Source: Leptospira noguchii serovar Panama str. CZ214 (lineage in GTDB: Bacteria; Spirochaetota; Leptospiria; Leptospirales; Leptospiraceae). Taken from it: DNA of 64,000 bases. This document shows, one piece after another, positions 14,188 to 23,908 of this stretch. The notes under the pieces were generated by a model. It was not told the origin of the DNA. It worked only from the letters and a program-made list of their open reading frames with translations, and ran no database searches. Both the position numbers and the translations under genes were made by a program. The stretch is from assembly GCF_000306255.2 (NCBI RefSeq), contig NZ_AKWY02000004.1, forward strand, positions 1 through 64,000, given 5' to 3'. Position 1 is the stretch's first letter. Every line of letters begins with the position of its first letter.

Positions 14188-15021
14188 ATGAAAGTCTTTT
14201 TAAAGAAAAAACGCGCAGAAGCTCCGAATACACTTGCACATCTTTATCTTAACCCGAAAGATTCCTCCTGGGCGAACTTCGGTTATTGGAAAAACACTAC
14301 CGACTACCCGACTGCCTGTAAAGAATTAGCATTACTCTTAGGTAAAAAAGCAGATCTGAAACCTGGACTCAAAACATTGGATCTAGGTTTTGGATGTGGA
14401 GATCAGTTCTTTGTCTGGAAAGAAGAATTCTCTCTCGATTTTTCCGATATAGTAGGTGTCAACGGTTCTTTAGTCCAAACGGAATTTGCAAAAAATCTGA
14501 TAGAATCTAAATCCGATGTTTCACCTCAATTGATTTGTTCTTCCGTTGAAAAAGCGCTCCTTTCTTTTCCACATCAATCTCTAGATAGAATTCTTTGTCT
14601 GGACAGCGCTTCTTTCTTTTCCAATCGAATAGAATTTTGTAAGCAGTCGTTTGAAATTCTCAAACCCGGAGGTAAACTAGTTTCCGCCGAACTGATTTTG
14701 AAAAATTCGAAACTGGGAATAATAGACTCTTGGCTTAGAAAAATGATTTGTAAATCCGGTTCGATCCCTAAAAACAACCAAGTTACACCGGATTTTCTTT
14801 CTCAACTTTTAAGATCCTCTGGTTTTTTGTTGGAAGGTTTTGATTTTTTAGAAGAGTATATCTTTGAAGATTTTTCCAATTTTCTTAAAATGAAATCGAA
14901 AGATTCTAGTATTCCCCGAGAAATCTCTCGTAAGTATTTCCGCTTTGCCGAGTTTTTAGGCGGAGAAAGAATGAAAAAATACTTTCAATTTGTTTTATAT
15001 TCGGCGGTAAAACCACGCTAA
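14188..15021 (+). CDS. SAM-dependent methyltransferase (class I)
   Basis: A cytosolic methyltransferase of 277 residues. Motif I is LDLGFGCGDQFF (about 66-77), followed by the acidic-loop region VVGVNGS, motif IV LDRILCLDSASFF and post-motif FEILKPGGKLVSAELIL, as in small-molecule methyltransferases of the UbiE/sterol type. The substrate is unknown. Its 3' end overlaps the convergent FAD oxidoreductase gene by 4 nt. The neighbouring oxidoreductase may act in the same pathway, but that is a guess from adjacency. Confidence 0.83.
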   Translation: MKVFLKKKRAEAPNTLAHLYLNPKDSSWANFGYWKNTTDYPTACKELALLLGKKADLKPGLKTLDLGFGCGDQFFVWKEEFSLDFSDIVGVNGSLVQTEFAKNLIESKSDVSPQLICSSVEKALLSFPHQSLDRILCLDSASFFSNRIEFCKQSFEILKPGGKLVSAELILKNSKLGIIDSWLRKMICKSGSIPKNNQVTPDFLSQLLRSSGFLLEGFDFLEEYIFEDFSNFLKMKSKDSSIPREISRKYFRFAEFLGGERMKKYFQFVLYSAVKPR

Positions 15022-16274
15022 AAACGCTCCGAATTTTCTACCCAGCGTTTTATGTCTAAAGAAGTAGATACTCCGGCCTCTAAAAGAGGAATCCCATATC
15101 TTGCATAAGAACCGCAAAACCAGATTTTTCTTCCAGGTCGTTCTTGAAGCGCTTTTAGTTCCTCTACAGTCCTTTGATTTTTTAGATCGATGATCGGTCT
15201 TTCAAATCGGGAACGGGAAATCAAAGTTCCTTGTTTAGGTTCTTCTAATGGATTCCAAGTCTGAAAAATTTCAGTCTTTCCGATTTCCGGAAGTACTTTG
15301 TTCAAACGGATCGTAGCAGAAGGTTTGTCTGTCTCTGGTGAAAGAGTAAAACAAAGTGGTGCCCAGTGTCTTTTTTTATTTGGCATAAAAGAAGGATCGG
15401 TGTGCATTAAAATTTCTGATTCTTCATAACGAAACGAAGAAAGAAGTTCTTTTTCTGAAGCCATTTCATCCGGAAGTAACGAAATCGCCTGATTTGCCGG
15501 GGTGGCGATGATTACCCGGTCAAATTCTTCCTTTCCGTCATCAAAAGAAACAAATACTTTTTTTCCGTTTTGTTCAATTTTTCTAGGATTGGTTTTTAAT
15601 CTGAGTTCCTTCGCTCCAATGGAAAGTTTTTCTGTAATATCTCTGGTTCCATGACTTGCAGTTAAAAATCGTAGAAACTTCAATCCCTTAGAATGATAAC
15701 GAATGACCGCTTCCGCCGGATAATTTTTTGCGCTTTGAATCGTACACGTGTTGATGGTGGCGAACATTGGAATCAGATATTTATTTTCAAATTCTTTAGA
15801 ATATCCGAATCTTTGTAAAAATCCGGAAATCGTAAGTTGTTCTCCACGTAGAAATTCAAATTGTTTTTCTGATTCTACATAAAAACGAATTGTATCTGAA
15901 AAAATTTTTCTAGATTCCCCATTTTTAAAACAAACCGGCGAAACAAATGGATAAAAATTTCCTCCGATCCCAATCGTAGCAAATTGAAAATAAGTTGTTC
16001 CGTCCCTTTCACTCAAAGAAAAAGAATAATCTACCGGCCTAAATTCGATTCCGGCTTCGTTATACATTTCTATCAGACAAGGATAATAATTTTGTTTGAA
16101 CGCTCTAAAAGGAACGTCAAATCGAAAAACTCCGTCCTTTAAAGATACATCCGTTCCATGCGCGTCCATTCCAGGGAGAGAATGACGTTCAATTAAAATT
16201 ACGTCATGTTCTTTGCTTAGATACCAACACGCGCTCAATCCCGCGATTCCACTTCCTAAGATTGCGATTTTCAT
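15018..16274 (-). CDS. FAD-dependent amine oxidase-like oxidoreductase
   Basis: A flavoprotein of 418 residues. The N-terminal dinucleotide-binding motif is ILGSGIAGLSACWYLSKEHDVILIER, and the C-terminal FAD-contact region reads IWFCGSYARYGIPLLEAGVSTS. This architecture matches the NAD(P)/FAD amine-oxidase superfamily that includes phytoene-desaturase-like and cyclopropane-fatty-acid-cluster enzymes. The substrate is not identifiable here. It converges with the methyltransferase gene. Confidence 0.84.
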   Translation of the reverse strand: MKIAILGSGIAGLSACWYLSKEHDVILIERHSLPGMDAHGTDVSLKDGVFRFDVPFRAFKQNYYPCLIEMYNEAGIEFRPVDYSFSLSERDGTTYFQFATIGIGGNFYPFVSPVCFKNGESRKIFSDTIRFYVESEKQFEFLRGEQLTISGFLQRFGYSKEFENKYLIPMFATINTCTIQSAKNYPAEAVIRYHSKGLKFLRFLTASHGTRDITEKLSIGAKELRLKTNPRKIEQNGKKVFVSFDDGKEEFDRVIIATPANQAISLLPDEMASEKELLSSFRYEESEILMHTDPSFMPNKKRHWAPLCFTLSPETDKPSATIRLNKVLPEIGKTEIFQTWNPLEEPKQGTLISRSRFERPIIDLKNQRTVEELKALQERPGRKIWFCGSYARYGIPLLEAGVSTSLDIKRWVENSERF

Positions 16275-16706
16275 ATTTGGTTCTTAAATTTAGATTTCTG
16301 AAAAGAAAACATAGGATTTTTTTCTTTCAAAATGAAAATCCTATTTATACATTCGAAAAAATTTTTATCCTCTTACATACATCTTTTTTGAATGAGATGA
16401 TTTGTCGAAACAAAGTAAGTTTTAATTCCACTTTAAGATTTAAATTCGTGGTAGTTCCCACATTTTTTTAAAATCCTTTTTAAAACCTCAAAATAAATCC
16501 TATTTTAAATGTTTAACAAAACGTGGCAGTTCCCACATTTTACATCACATTACAAATACAAATTTTTCCAATTTTTATAACGCTGTAAATGGAAACCTAT
16601 AGAGAAACTTGATTTTAAGATTATTCTTCTTGGACTTTATGAGTGTTTATAAAATTACGATAAAAACTCATAAAAACAATACTGTATAAACTTATCCAAA
16701 AAGTTA

Positions 16707-16872
16707 AGAACTTGTCCCAAAACCATCCAATGTAGGAACTATTACGAAAATTGAACTGCTCGAAAGTTTGCAAATTGACAAATACGACTTAATTTGTAGG
16801 AACTACTGCATTTTATTAAAAATTTTTAAAGAATAATCGTGTAAAGTTCTTTGAGGTTTTGGGACAAATTCT
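16707..16872. repeat. Family C element (C2)
   Basis: A roughly 166 bp element between AGAACTTGTCCCAAAACC and its inverse AGGTTTTGGGACAAATTCT, with the internal GTAGGAACTACTGCATTTTA and TTTTTAAAGAATAATCGTGT shared by the family. Confidence 0.7.
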
Positions 16873-16892
16873 AAATGTAGGATCTCTCTCAA

Positions 16893-16995
16893 TAGAGTTG
16901 GTGAAAACTAATTCCTCCATCAGTTTCTGTTTCATGAAAACGGTAGATTAAAACAGTTTTGTTGATCTGAATTATGAAATTTTTCAACAACTCTA
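16893..16995. repeat. Family B palindromic element (B5)
   Basis: A 103 bp element, TAGAGTTGGTGAAAACTAAT ... AAATTTTTCAACAACTCTA, with the usual TTTCATGAAAACGG core. Confidence 0.75.
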
Positions 16996-17143
16996 ATAGA
17001 CAAAATCTGTAAAAAGACTCTGTATTTTCATAAACCCATTGTTTTATTTTGTATCATTTTTATGTGTCTTAGTAGTAAAAGTATAAGTTTTAACATTTAT
17101 TTTTAGTAACAATTCTTTCTAAACTTCGAATTCTTTTAATAGG

Positions 17144-17737
17144 ATGTTTCATTTTAAAGTTCTAATTTCAATTTGTAGTATATTTGCTTTTTCTAATTTA
17201 TCGGCGGTTCCTAAAATGGAAAAAGCTACCTTTGCCGGTGGTTGTTTTTGGTGTATGGAAGGCCCATTCGAATCTCTTCCAGGAGTAATTTCGGTTGTAG
17301 CCGGTTATTCTGGAGGAAAAGAATTCTATCCTACTTATGAGGAAGTAAGTCGAGGCAAAACAGGTCATAGAGAAAGTGTTCAAATAGAATTCGATCCTTC
17401 TAAAATTCGTTATGAAGAACTACTCACAGTTTTTTGGAATCAAATCGATCCAACGGACAACGGTGGACAATTTGCAGATCGAGGAAGTCAATATAGAACC
17501 GGTATTTTCTACCACAACCAAACTCAAAAAAAAGCTGCTGAAAAATCTAAATTAGAAATTTCAAAATCAGGAAATTTTTCTGGTTCGATCGTGGTCGAAA
17601 TTATTCCTTTTACTTCTTTTTATCCCGCGGAAAATTATCATCAGAATTATTATAAAACAAATTCGGAGCAATATAAGAAATATAAAAAATACTCTGGAAG
17701 AGAAGATTATTTAGAAAGGATATGTAGACAACGTTAA
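17144..17737 (+). CDS. msrA: Exported peptide methionine sulfoxide reductase A
   Basis: Reduces methionine-S-sulfoxide in oxidised proteins. The catalytic motif GGCFWCME places the nucleophilic cysteine at residue 34, with the expected downstream GYSGG, GHRESVQIEFDP and DRGSQYRTGIFY. An N-terminal hydrophobic segment (about 5-22) suggests export, so this copy probably repairs periplasmic or surface proteins. 197 residues. The stop codon lies at the base of a strong 18 bp hairpin that also serves the convergent regulator gene. Confidence 0.93.
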   Translation: MFHFKVLISICSIFAFSNLSAVPKMEKATFAGGCFWCMEGPFESLPGVISVVAGYSGGKEFYPTYEEVSRGKTGHRESVQIEFDPSKIRYEELLTVFWNQIDPTDNGGQFADRGSQYRTGIFYHNQTQKKAAEKSKLEISKSGNFSGSIVVEIIPFTSFYPAENYHQNYYKTNSEQYKKYKKYSGREDYLERICRQR

Positions 17738-17783
17738 AACACAAGGAATCAAATTGTGTTCCACATGATTCCTTGTGTTTTAA
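17734..17783. terminator. Bidirectional hairpin terminator
   Basis: A perfect 18 bp inverted repeat, TTAAAACACAAGGAATCA at 17734-17751 and its complement at 17766-17783, with a 14 nt loop. The A/T-rich arms provide a U-run on both strands. It lies exactly between two convergent genes. Confidence 0.88.
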
Positions 17784-17789
17784 ATCTGA

Positions 17790-18461
17790 TCAGCAGAGAC
17801 GAATCAAAAACATAGTAAGTCTCTGAAGTTTATCTCTTCCTTGCCCCGGTTGAGGCAAATCTTTTTCAATTGTCTTTCTATAAATCGCCTTGAGATGGTT
17901 TTTTAGAGTTCCTGAATGCACTCCAAGTTGTTGAATGAGACAAGCTCTTGTCTGACCCGCAACCAAACGTTCACAGATTTTCGCTTCCTGGCATGTTAGG
18001 CCGTATTCTCTTTGAAGTTGTGGAAAAAGAGATTCTTTAACTTTTGTGTTTTGAAGATTATCAGAAGGTATCGACTGCTCTTCCGTTGGAGTGACATCAG
18101 TCTCGTCATTAGAAGAAAGGTCTACCCTACATAAGAAATTTGAAATATTCCCCGCTTCATCTCGAAGAGGGGTAATCCTTTCCTTCCAAGCAATTGTCTC
18201 TCCCGATCCATTTCGATTTAAGAAATTTCCTTCGTATTCTTTGCCTGAAAGAATTGTTTTCCATAATTCTTCGTAAAAACAAGGGTCGTGTACACCGGCT
18301 TGAAACAACTTTGGATTTTGCCCTATCAGTTCACTTCTGCTATAACCAGAAAGTGTTTCAAATACCGGATTAATATATTCAATCATCCCGCACCGATTTG
18401 TTATAAACATCGCATGTGGATATTGATAAAAATAAGAAACTAAAATCGAAGAAAGGTTCAT
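17790..18461 (-). CDS. PAS domain / LuxR-type HTH regulator
   Basis: A one-component transcription regulator of 223 residues from the preferred start. A PAS sensor domain (FITNRCGMIEYINPVFETLS, LIGQNPKLFQAG, and a PAC-like GETIAWKERITPLRDEAGN) is followed by a linker and a C-terminal helix-turn-helix (GLTCQEAKICERLVAGQT, HSGTLKNHLKAIYRKT) of LuxR/GerE type. The ligand and targets are unknown. The ATG at 18461 has the sequence AGGAGGT 9 nt upstream, the strongest ribosome site in this part of the window. An in-frame ATG at 18515 would add 18 residues but has no comparable site. The start overlaps the stop of a 14-codon leader ORF. Confidence 0.83.
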   Translation of the reverse strand: MNLSSILVSYFYQYPHAMFITNRCGMIEYINPVFETLSGYSRSELIGQNPKLFQAGVHDPCFYEELWKTILSGKEYEGNFLNRNGSGETIAWKERITPLRDEAGNISNFLCRVDLSSNDETDVTPTEEQSIPSDNLQNTKVKESLFPQLQREYGLTCQEAKICERLVAGQTRACLIQQLGVHSGTLKNHLKAIYRKTIEKDLPQPGQGRDKLQRLTMFLIRLC

Positions 18462-18502
18462 AATTTCTTTACCTCCTCGATTTTTACTTTCATCGTAGAC
18501 AT
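18458..18502 (-). CDS. Candidate 14-codon leader ORF (MSTMKVKIEEVKKL)
   Basis: Directly after GGAGGAG (4 nt spacing) an ATG opens a 14-codon frame whose TGA stop overlaps the ATG of the PAS/LuxR gene as ATGA. The strong ribosome site of the downstream gene lies inside this frame. Such an arrangement could couple or tune translation of the regulator. It could also be coincidental, because the same region is in-frame coding for the longer version of the regulator. Confidence 0.35.
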   Translation of the reverse strand: MSTMKVKIEEVKKL

Positions 18503-18763
18503 AGATCTCCTCCATTTCTTAAGGAATAAACGATTCTTATCTATATTGAATCGCTATAAACATACCTAAGTATTTAGTTGGATTCGTCAACTAAGTGGTC
18601 TTCGAAAACGTCTAGAAACATTGATAAAAATCAATAATCTAAATCCATTAAGTAATGGACCGCCTCATTTAAACGCAAATATTTGCTTAAATTATATTTC
18701 TACTTCATTAAGAGAATACTTTATCTTCTTTTAATGAAGTGTTTAACGAATAAGGAAATAATT

Positions 18764-19219
18764 ATGAAAGAATGTTTAATGCCAAAAAAGTATCTTGTTG
18801 GAATTGGAACTCGTACAAAAAATACAAACGAAATGGGATCCAACGGAAACATTCCAAAATTATGGGAGAAATTTTTCGGTGAAGTTCTACCTAAACTCAA
18901 GACCACAGACAAGTTCATCTACGCTGTCTACAAAGATTATGAAAGTGATGAAAACGGAGAATACTCTTATTTTATCGGAGTTCCTTCCAATGAAATGAAT
19001 ATTTTCGAAACAGTTCAACTTCCAGAAGGAAAATACTTGGAACTGACTTCGTCAAAAGGTAAAAGTCCGAATATAGTCATTGAACTATGGCAAGACGTCT
19101 GGGCAAATCCGGATATAAAACGCAGAAGAGCCTTCAAAGTAGATTATGAAATTTATCCAATGGATTTTTCGGAAACTCCAGAAACTCAAGTTCGCCTTTT
19201 TCTTTCCGAAAAAGACTGA
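18764..19219 (+). CDS. GyrI-like effector-binding domain protein
   Basis: A stand-alone small-molecule-binding domain of about 151 residues, of the type fused to AraC-family regulators (Rob, BmrR) or found alone as GyrI/SbmC. Typical segments are KLWEKFFGEVLPKL, YAVYKDYESDENGEYSYFIG, VQLPEGKYLELTSSKG and the C-terminal AFKVDYEIYP. The ATG at 18764 has AAGGA 7 nt upstream; upstream in-frame starts lack a ribosome site. The ligand is unknown. It is divergent from the PAS/LuxR regulator across about 260 bp, so regulation by that neighbour is possible. Confidence 0.8.
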   Translation: MKECLMPKKYLVGIGTRTKNTNEMGSNGNIPKLWEKFFGEVLPKLKTTDKFIYAVYKDYESDENGEYSYFIGVPSNEMNIFETVQLPEGKYLELTSSKGKSPNIVIELWQDVWANPDIKRRRAFKVDYEIYPMDFSETPETQVRLFLSEKD

Positions 19220-19777
19220 AGGCATTTCTTGTATAAATTATTTTGTAAATTATAAATTTATAAAATACTAAATTATAATTTCATAAATAAAAATTTTGAA
19301 AATCAATCTTATTTTATAGTTCTCATTAAAACAAATAGATAAAGTCGCTTGTAATTATGATCCTTTAAACAACTCTAATATTTACAAAATAGGCGCCATA
19401 TTTTTTTAGATAAATCCACGTTTATTTTTATATACCTTATCGATCAACCCAACACTGAGTCGAGAAAGCGTTTCATTAAATTCAGGAGGCAACATTGAAT
19501 TTTTTATTCGCTAAGATTTTCTCCACGAATTTACGTTAAAGAAGTAGGTTTTTTATTACTCTTACGCATAAAAACAACACTTTGAATTTGTTCCAAAAAA
19601 ATTAGAATCTGAGATTTCTTTCAATAATCTATGAATTCCAGATCAGACGCAATTTTTGAAAACTTCTACATCTTTTTCAAAATAGCCTAATACTATTTTC
19701 ATACGTCCGAGTTAATAATAAATTAATTTTCCAAAAAATTGTAATTTGAAAGAATTCCCATAAAAACCGTTTTTTTC

Positions 19778-19948
19778 AGAACTTATCCCAAAACCTTAAG
19801 GTGTCAGAACACTACGATTTAACGACATTAAAACTCTCAAAAATTCGCAAATTGCCAAATGCGACTTAATTTGTGGGAACTACTGCATTTTATTAAAAAT
19901 TTCTAAAGAATGATCGTATAAAATTCTTTGGAGTTTGGAACAAACTCT
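19778..19948. repeat. Family C element (C3)
   Basis: A 171 bp element, AGAACTTATCCCAAAACCTT ... GGAGTTTGGAACAAACTCT, containing AATTTGTGGGAACTACTGCA and TTTATTAAAAATTTCTAAAG. Confidence 0.7.
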
Positions 19949-19993
19949 TAGGCTATTTACGAATTTTTAAATTAACGTTTTATTATTAAAATC

Positions 19994-20223
19994 AGGTGAG
20001 TTCGACGTAAGAAAATGAGAAGGGTTTTCCAAAAACGTGAGTTCCTACAATTTCAAAGATTGATCTGTAAAATTCGAACTTGTAAGAGTTCCTAAAAGTT
20101 AAGCCTCATTATAAATTTTTAAACATTTACTTTATGCATGAGTTCCCACATTTTAGGAATCGATCAGTAAAGTTTAGATCCAATTTTTTTCAGAAAAATG
20201 AATTCCTTACGCCAAAATTACAT
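19994..20223. mobile_element. IS982-type miniature element, degenerate
   Basis: A 230 bp element, from AGGTGAGTTCGACGTAAG to CTTACGCCAAAATTACAT, flanked by TAAAATC (19987-19993) and TAAAAAC (20224-20230), a 6/7 matching pair. It contains two TTCCYACA motifs. Ends are recognisable but mutated, so this is an old insertion. Confidence 0.6.
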
Positions 20224-20559
20224 TAAAAACCAAATGAGTCCGTAAGTTCTGGTGAGAGTTCCCACAGATTAAGTCTCATTTCTGATTGGTCCTGCGGGTT
20301 TATTTTTTAGTTGCTGTAGTTCCCACATTTACAAAAAAATCTTGAATCCTTCGATCAGTTCAAGAAGGCGCGTTTAAGATACAAATACAGTTTAATAGAC
20401 ATTGATTCCTAATCCCAATATTTCTCAATAAAACAGTGTTTGGTGATGAAAATTCATGCAATTCAATTTTATAGAATCAGTAGCAACACACCTTCCTTTC
20501 AAATACAAAAGCATCTAATTTCAACTTTCAAAATTATATCCCCAAAAGAATTTGACCAT

Positions 20560-21186
20560 ATGGCAAATCTTCAACTTGTAATTGGTGATAAAAAACTTTC
20601 ATCTTGGTCCATGCGTCCTTGGATTCTATTAAAAGAAAAGAATATTCCATTTATCGAAATTTCTCTAACTCTAAACACACCCGAATTTTACGAAAAGATC
20701 AAATTTTATTCCAATGCAAGTAAAGTACCGGTACTCATAGATGGGGATGTCAAAATTTGGGACACCAACAGCATCGTAGAATACCTAGCGGAAACCTTTC
20801 CCGAAAAAAATCTTTGGCCAAAAGATAAAATATTAAGAGCCTCCGCCCGTTCTATCGTCGCAGAAATGCACTCCGGCTTTTCCGATCTTAGAAAAAATCT
20901 ACCAATGAAAATAACCGAAAGGCTATACGGCAAATCGTTTCCCGAAGAAGTGTGGAAAGACATTCAAAGAATTGAATCTATTTGGAAAGATTGTTTGAAT
21001 TTATATCAAGGTCCTTTTTTATTCGGAAAAGAATTTACAATCGCTGACGCATTTTACACTCCAGTTGTGGGAAGATTTATAACATACGGAATAGAATTCG
21101 ATTCGGAAGCAAATAATTATGTTTCTACAATCAGCGGCCTTCATTCTTATAAAGAATGGATAGAAGAAGCTTTAAAAAATAAATAA
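20560..21186 (+). CDS. Glutathione S-transferase family protein
   Basis: A cytosolic protein of 208 residues with the two GST domains. The N-terminal thioredoxin-like part reads LVIGDKKLSSWSMRPWILLK, with the Ser-containing active-site region, then VPVLIDGDVKIWDTNSIVEYLAE, the glutathione-binding VPxL and DSxxI elements. The helical C-terminal domain contains LFGKEFTIADAFYTPVVGRF, the family N-capping motif. The ATG at 20560 aligns with the family N-terminus; an upstream in-frame ATG at 20440 would add 40 unrelated residues. Confidence 0.88.
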   Translation: MANLQLVIGDKKLSSWSMRPWILLKEKNIPFIEISLTLNTPEFYEKIKFYSNASKVPVLIDGDVKIWDTNSIVEYLAETFPEKNLWPKDKILRASARSIVAEMHSGFSDLRKNLPMKITERLYGKSFPEEVWKDIQRIESIWKDCLNLYQGPFLFGKEFTIADAFYTPVVGRFITYGIEFDSEANNYVSTISGLHSYKEWIEEALKNK

Positions 21187-21688
21187 TAGAGTTGTTGTAA
21201 ACTATTTAGAACTGTATAACAGGACACCAAATCCAATAAGTAGTTTACACTTCAATCCTGTAAATTCTACATCAAAAAGTTTCGCCGAATCGCGCTTTCA
21301 GCTTTAGTCAATAAATTATATGAAATAAACGTTATGCAATATTTCGCCTTTAGTTTCAACTTGTCATAAAACGCAATCTATAGAACGTCCTGTTGAGCTA
21401 ATCGCTTTCGCGTTGGATTATATAGAACCAACGTTAATGACCCTTTGTTACAACATTGATGGATGCTCGATTTTATAGGAACGAATAATCAATCTTATTC
21501 GAGATTCAAACAAGATTGATTATAAGATTTTAGAGTAGATTCAAAAATGAAATTTTTAACCCTACATACGCACAAAACATCAATTTCATGCAGAAATTCG
21601 ATTGGCCAATCATCTATTTTTGGATTTTACAGAGGTTCCCTTAAATCGAATTATATGATGAATTTTTTATATATATTATATCAATATA
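21187..21688. other. Gap with decayed mobile-element fragments
   Basis: Directly after the GST stop, a half family-B end (TAGAGTTGTTG) runs into a family-D-like string (AGAACTGTATAACAGGACACC), then a degenerate copy of the element containing CAATAAATTATATGAAATAA (about 21300-21370). No gene is supported. Confidence 0.5.
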
Positions 21689-23908
21689 TTAATACCTTTG
21701 CAATCTAAGAGCGTTTAAAACCACTGACACCGAACTAAGAGCCATAGCGCCACCTGCAATCCAGGGCGCCAAAAATCCTGCGGCTGCAATCGGGATACCT
21801 AACGTATTATAGAGCAACGCCCAGAAAAAATTCTGTCGAATATTATAAACTGTTTTTTTACTGATAGAAAAGGCCCTTACAATTGAATTCAAATCTCCGT
21901 TTACGATTACCAAATCGGAAGATTCCATTGCCACATCCGTTCCAGTCCCCATAGCAATCCCAAGGTCCGAAATCACAAGCGCGGGAGCGTCGTTAATTCC
22001 GTCCCCTACCATTGAAACCACTCTTCCTGAACTTTTTAGATTCTTTATTTCTATCGCCTTTTTTTCCGGAAGAACTTCAGCTAACACATGTTTAATGCCA
22101 CAATTCTTTGAAATCGCTCGAGCGGTTCTTTCGTTGTCTCCGGTTATCATATAAATTTCCATACCCAAAGATTTCAATTTTTCGATCGTGGCCGGAGTAG
22201 ATTCTTTGACCGTATCTGCTAACGTTAATATAGCGGAATGAATTCCGTTCACACTCAAATGGACGACCGTATTTCCCTCTTCTTCTCGCACTCGTTTCAG
22301 ATTGTTTAATTCTTGATTCAGTTCGATTTCTTTTTCGTAAAACAATCTCTCGGTTCCAATCAATATCCGATTTCCTTCTACAATAGCGGAAATACCTCCT
22401 CCAGGTATTGTCTCAAAATTTTCGGGAATCGTTAATATAAGACCTTTTTTCTTTGCGCTTTCTACGATTGCCTTTGAAAGAGGATGTTCCGAATTCTGTT
22501 CGGCAGAAGCAGCTAATGTAAGTAAATCATTTTCTTTAGATATATTCAAACTTTCTAAACTTTTCAAAACCGGTTTGCCATAAGTTAAGGTCCCCGTTTT
22601 ATCAAAGACAATCGTATTTACTTTATGCAAAATTTCTAATGCTTCCGCACTACGAAACAAAATCCCCATAGTAGCCGCTTTTCCAGATCCGGTTAAAACC
22701 GAAATCGGAGTCGCTAGACCTAAGGCACAAGGACAAGCAACCACAAGCACGGCAATCGCCTTTTCCAGCGCTCCTGAAAAATTGGAAGGTGAAATCCAAA
22801 AATACCATACGCATAAAGTAATTACCGAAATCAAAACGATCACAGGAACAAAAACTTCCGAAATTTGATCCGCGATCCTTTGAATCGGAGCCTTGGTTCC
22901 TTGCGCTTCCCGAACCGCTCGAATAATCCCCGAAAGCAAAGTTTCTTTTCCAACTTTAGAAGCCCTAAACTTGAAAGTCCCATTTTGATTTAACGAACCT
23001 CCGTAAACGAAACTAGAAATTGTTTTTTCAACGGGAATACTTTCTCCGGTTAACATCGATTCGTCGACGGTTGAACTTCCATCCTCTATCATTCCGTCCA
23101 CAGGAATACTTTCTCCCGGTTTTACTAAAACCAAATCTCCGGGACGAATCGCAAGCAAAGGAATTTCTTGAATCTCTTTTTCTCTAATAACATTCGCTTT
23201 TTTAGGCTGTAAGTTTACCAAGGATTGAATTGCCTTCGAAGATTTTCCCTTTACTATATGCTCCAATAATTTTCCAAAAAGAATCAAAGTGATCAATACA
23301 GATGAAGTTTCGTAATATAGATTAGTTACCTTATGAATATGTGTTTTATTGAAAATAAAAGTTAAATAGACGCTGTAAAAATACGCCGCAGAAGTTCCTA
23401 AAACAACTAGAACGTCCATATTAGCGCCTCCATTTCTAAGAGCGCGAAAACTACCCTTATAAAAAGAAGCTCCGATCCAAAATTGGATTGGGGTAGCTAA
23501 AACAAATTGCAACCAAGGGTTCATTATAAATGATAAATATTCAAAAATTAGATTATTTTCAAAATGCCCAATCATACTTAAAAGCAAAGGTAAAGACAAA
23601 ACCGCGGAAATAATAACTCGAACTTTCAGTTTTTTGAATTCTTTTTTCTGGATCTCTCCGTCTATTTCTAGATCTTCGTGAACAACTGCGCGATAACCTA
23701 AGGAATCTATTTTATCCAGTAGATTTTTTTCCGAAATCGAAGATTCAAAATCCACCTCTGCTGTTTCCATCGCAAAATTAACTCTTACATCCTTAACGCC
23801 CGGTATTTTTTTGAGTCCTTTTTCAATTCTAAGAGCACAATTGCCACAGGTCATACCAATTACGTCTAACGTCACTTCTTTTAAAGGTAATTCTTGTTCA
23901 ACTTTCAT
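21689..23908 (-). CDS. copA: Copper-exporting P-type ATPase
   Basis: Pumps Cu(I) from the cytosol using ATP. One N-terminal heavy-metal-binding domain carries GMTCGNC with Cys21 and Cys24. The membrane metal site is Cys392-Pro-Cys394 in VACPCALGLATP, the phosphorylated aspartate is Asp436 in DKTGTLT, and SEHPLSKAIV, MITGDNERTA and MVGDGINDAPAL complete the P-type core. The 739 residues match single-HMA CopA proteins. It lies downstream of a CsoR-type repressor and a broken CopZ-like gene on the same strand. Cu(I) rather than Cu(II) or silver is inferred from the CPC motif and context. Confidence 0.93.
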   Translation of the reverse strand: MKVEQELPLKEVTLDVIGMTCGNCALRIEKGLKKIPGVKDVRVNFAMETAEVDFESSISEKNLLDKIDSLGYRAVVHEDLEIDGEIQKKEFKKLKVRVIISAVLSLPLLLSMIGHFENNLIFEYLSFIMNPWLQFVLATPIQFWIGASFYKGSFRALRNGGANMDVLVVLGTSAAYFYSVYLTFIFNKTHIHKVTNLYYETSSVLITLILFGKLLEHIVKGKSSKAIQSLVNLQPKKANVIREKEIQEIPLLAIRPGDLVLVKPGESIPVDGMIEDGSSTVDESMLTGESIPVEKTISSFVYGGSLNQNGTFKFRASKVGKETLLSGIIRAVREAQGTKAPIQRIADQISEVFVPVIVLISVITLCVWYFWISPSNFSGALEKAIAVLVVACPCALGLATPISVLTGSGKAATMGILFRSAEALEILHKVNTIVFDKTGTLTYGKPVLKSLESLNISKENDLLTLAASAEQNSEHPLSKAIVESAKKKGLILTIPENFETIPGGGISAIVEGNRILIGTERLFYEKEIELNQELNNLKRVREEEGNTVVHLSVNGIHSAILTLADTVKESTPATIEKLKSLGMEIYMITGDNERTARAISKNCGIKHVLAEVLPEKKAIEIKNLKSSGRVVSMVGDGINDAPALVISDLGIAMGTGTDVAMESSDLVIVNGDLNSIVRAFSISKKTVYNIRQNFFWALLYNTLGIPIAAAGFLAPWIAGGAMALSSVSVVLNALRLQRY

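Larger units (their letters stand above)
16275..17143. other. Gap with family B and C elements
   Basis: No gene is supported. Two TTCCCACATTT motifs (about 16451 and 16526) sit in AT-rich DNA, followed by a family C element (16707-16872) that almost touches a family B element (16893-16995). The last 150 bp before msrA is AT-rich and likely contains its promoter. Confidence 0.6.
19220..20559. other. Gap with C and IS982-type elements
   Basis: A long non-coding stretch. It holds a decayed family-B-like right end near 19360-19378, a family C element (19778-19948), an IS982-type miniature element (19994-20223) and two further TTCCCACA motifs (about 20266 and 20318). The 150 bp before the GST gene contains no clear repeat. 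Confidence 0.6.
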
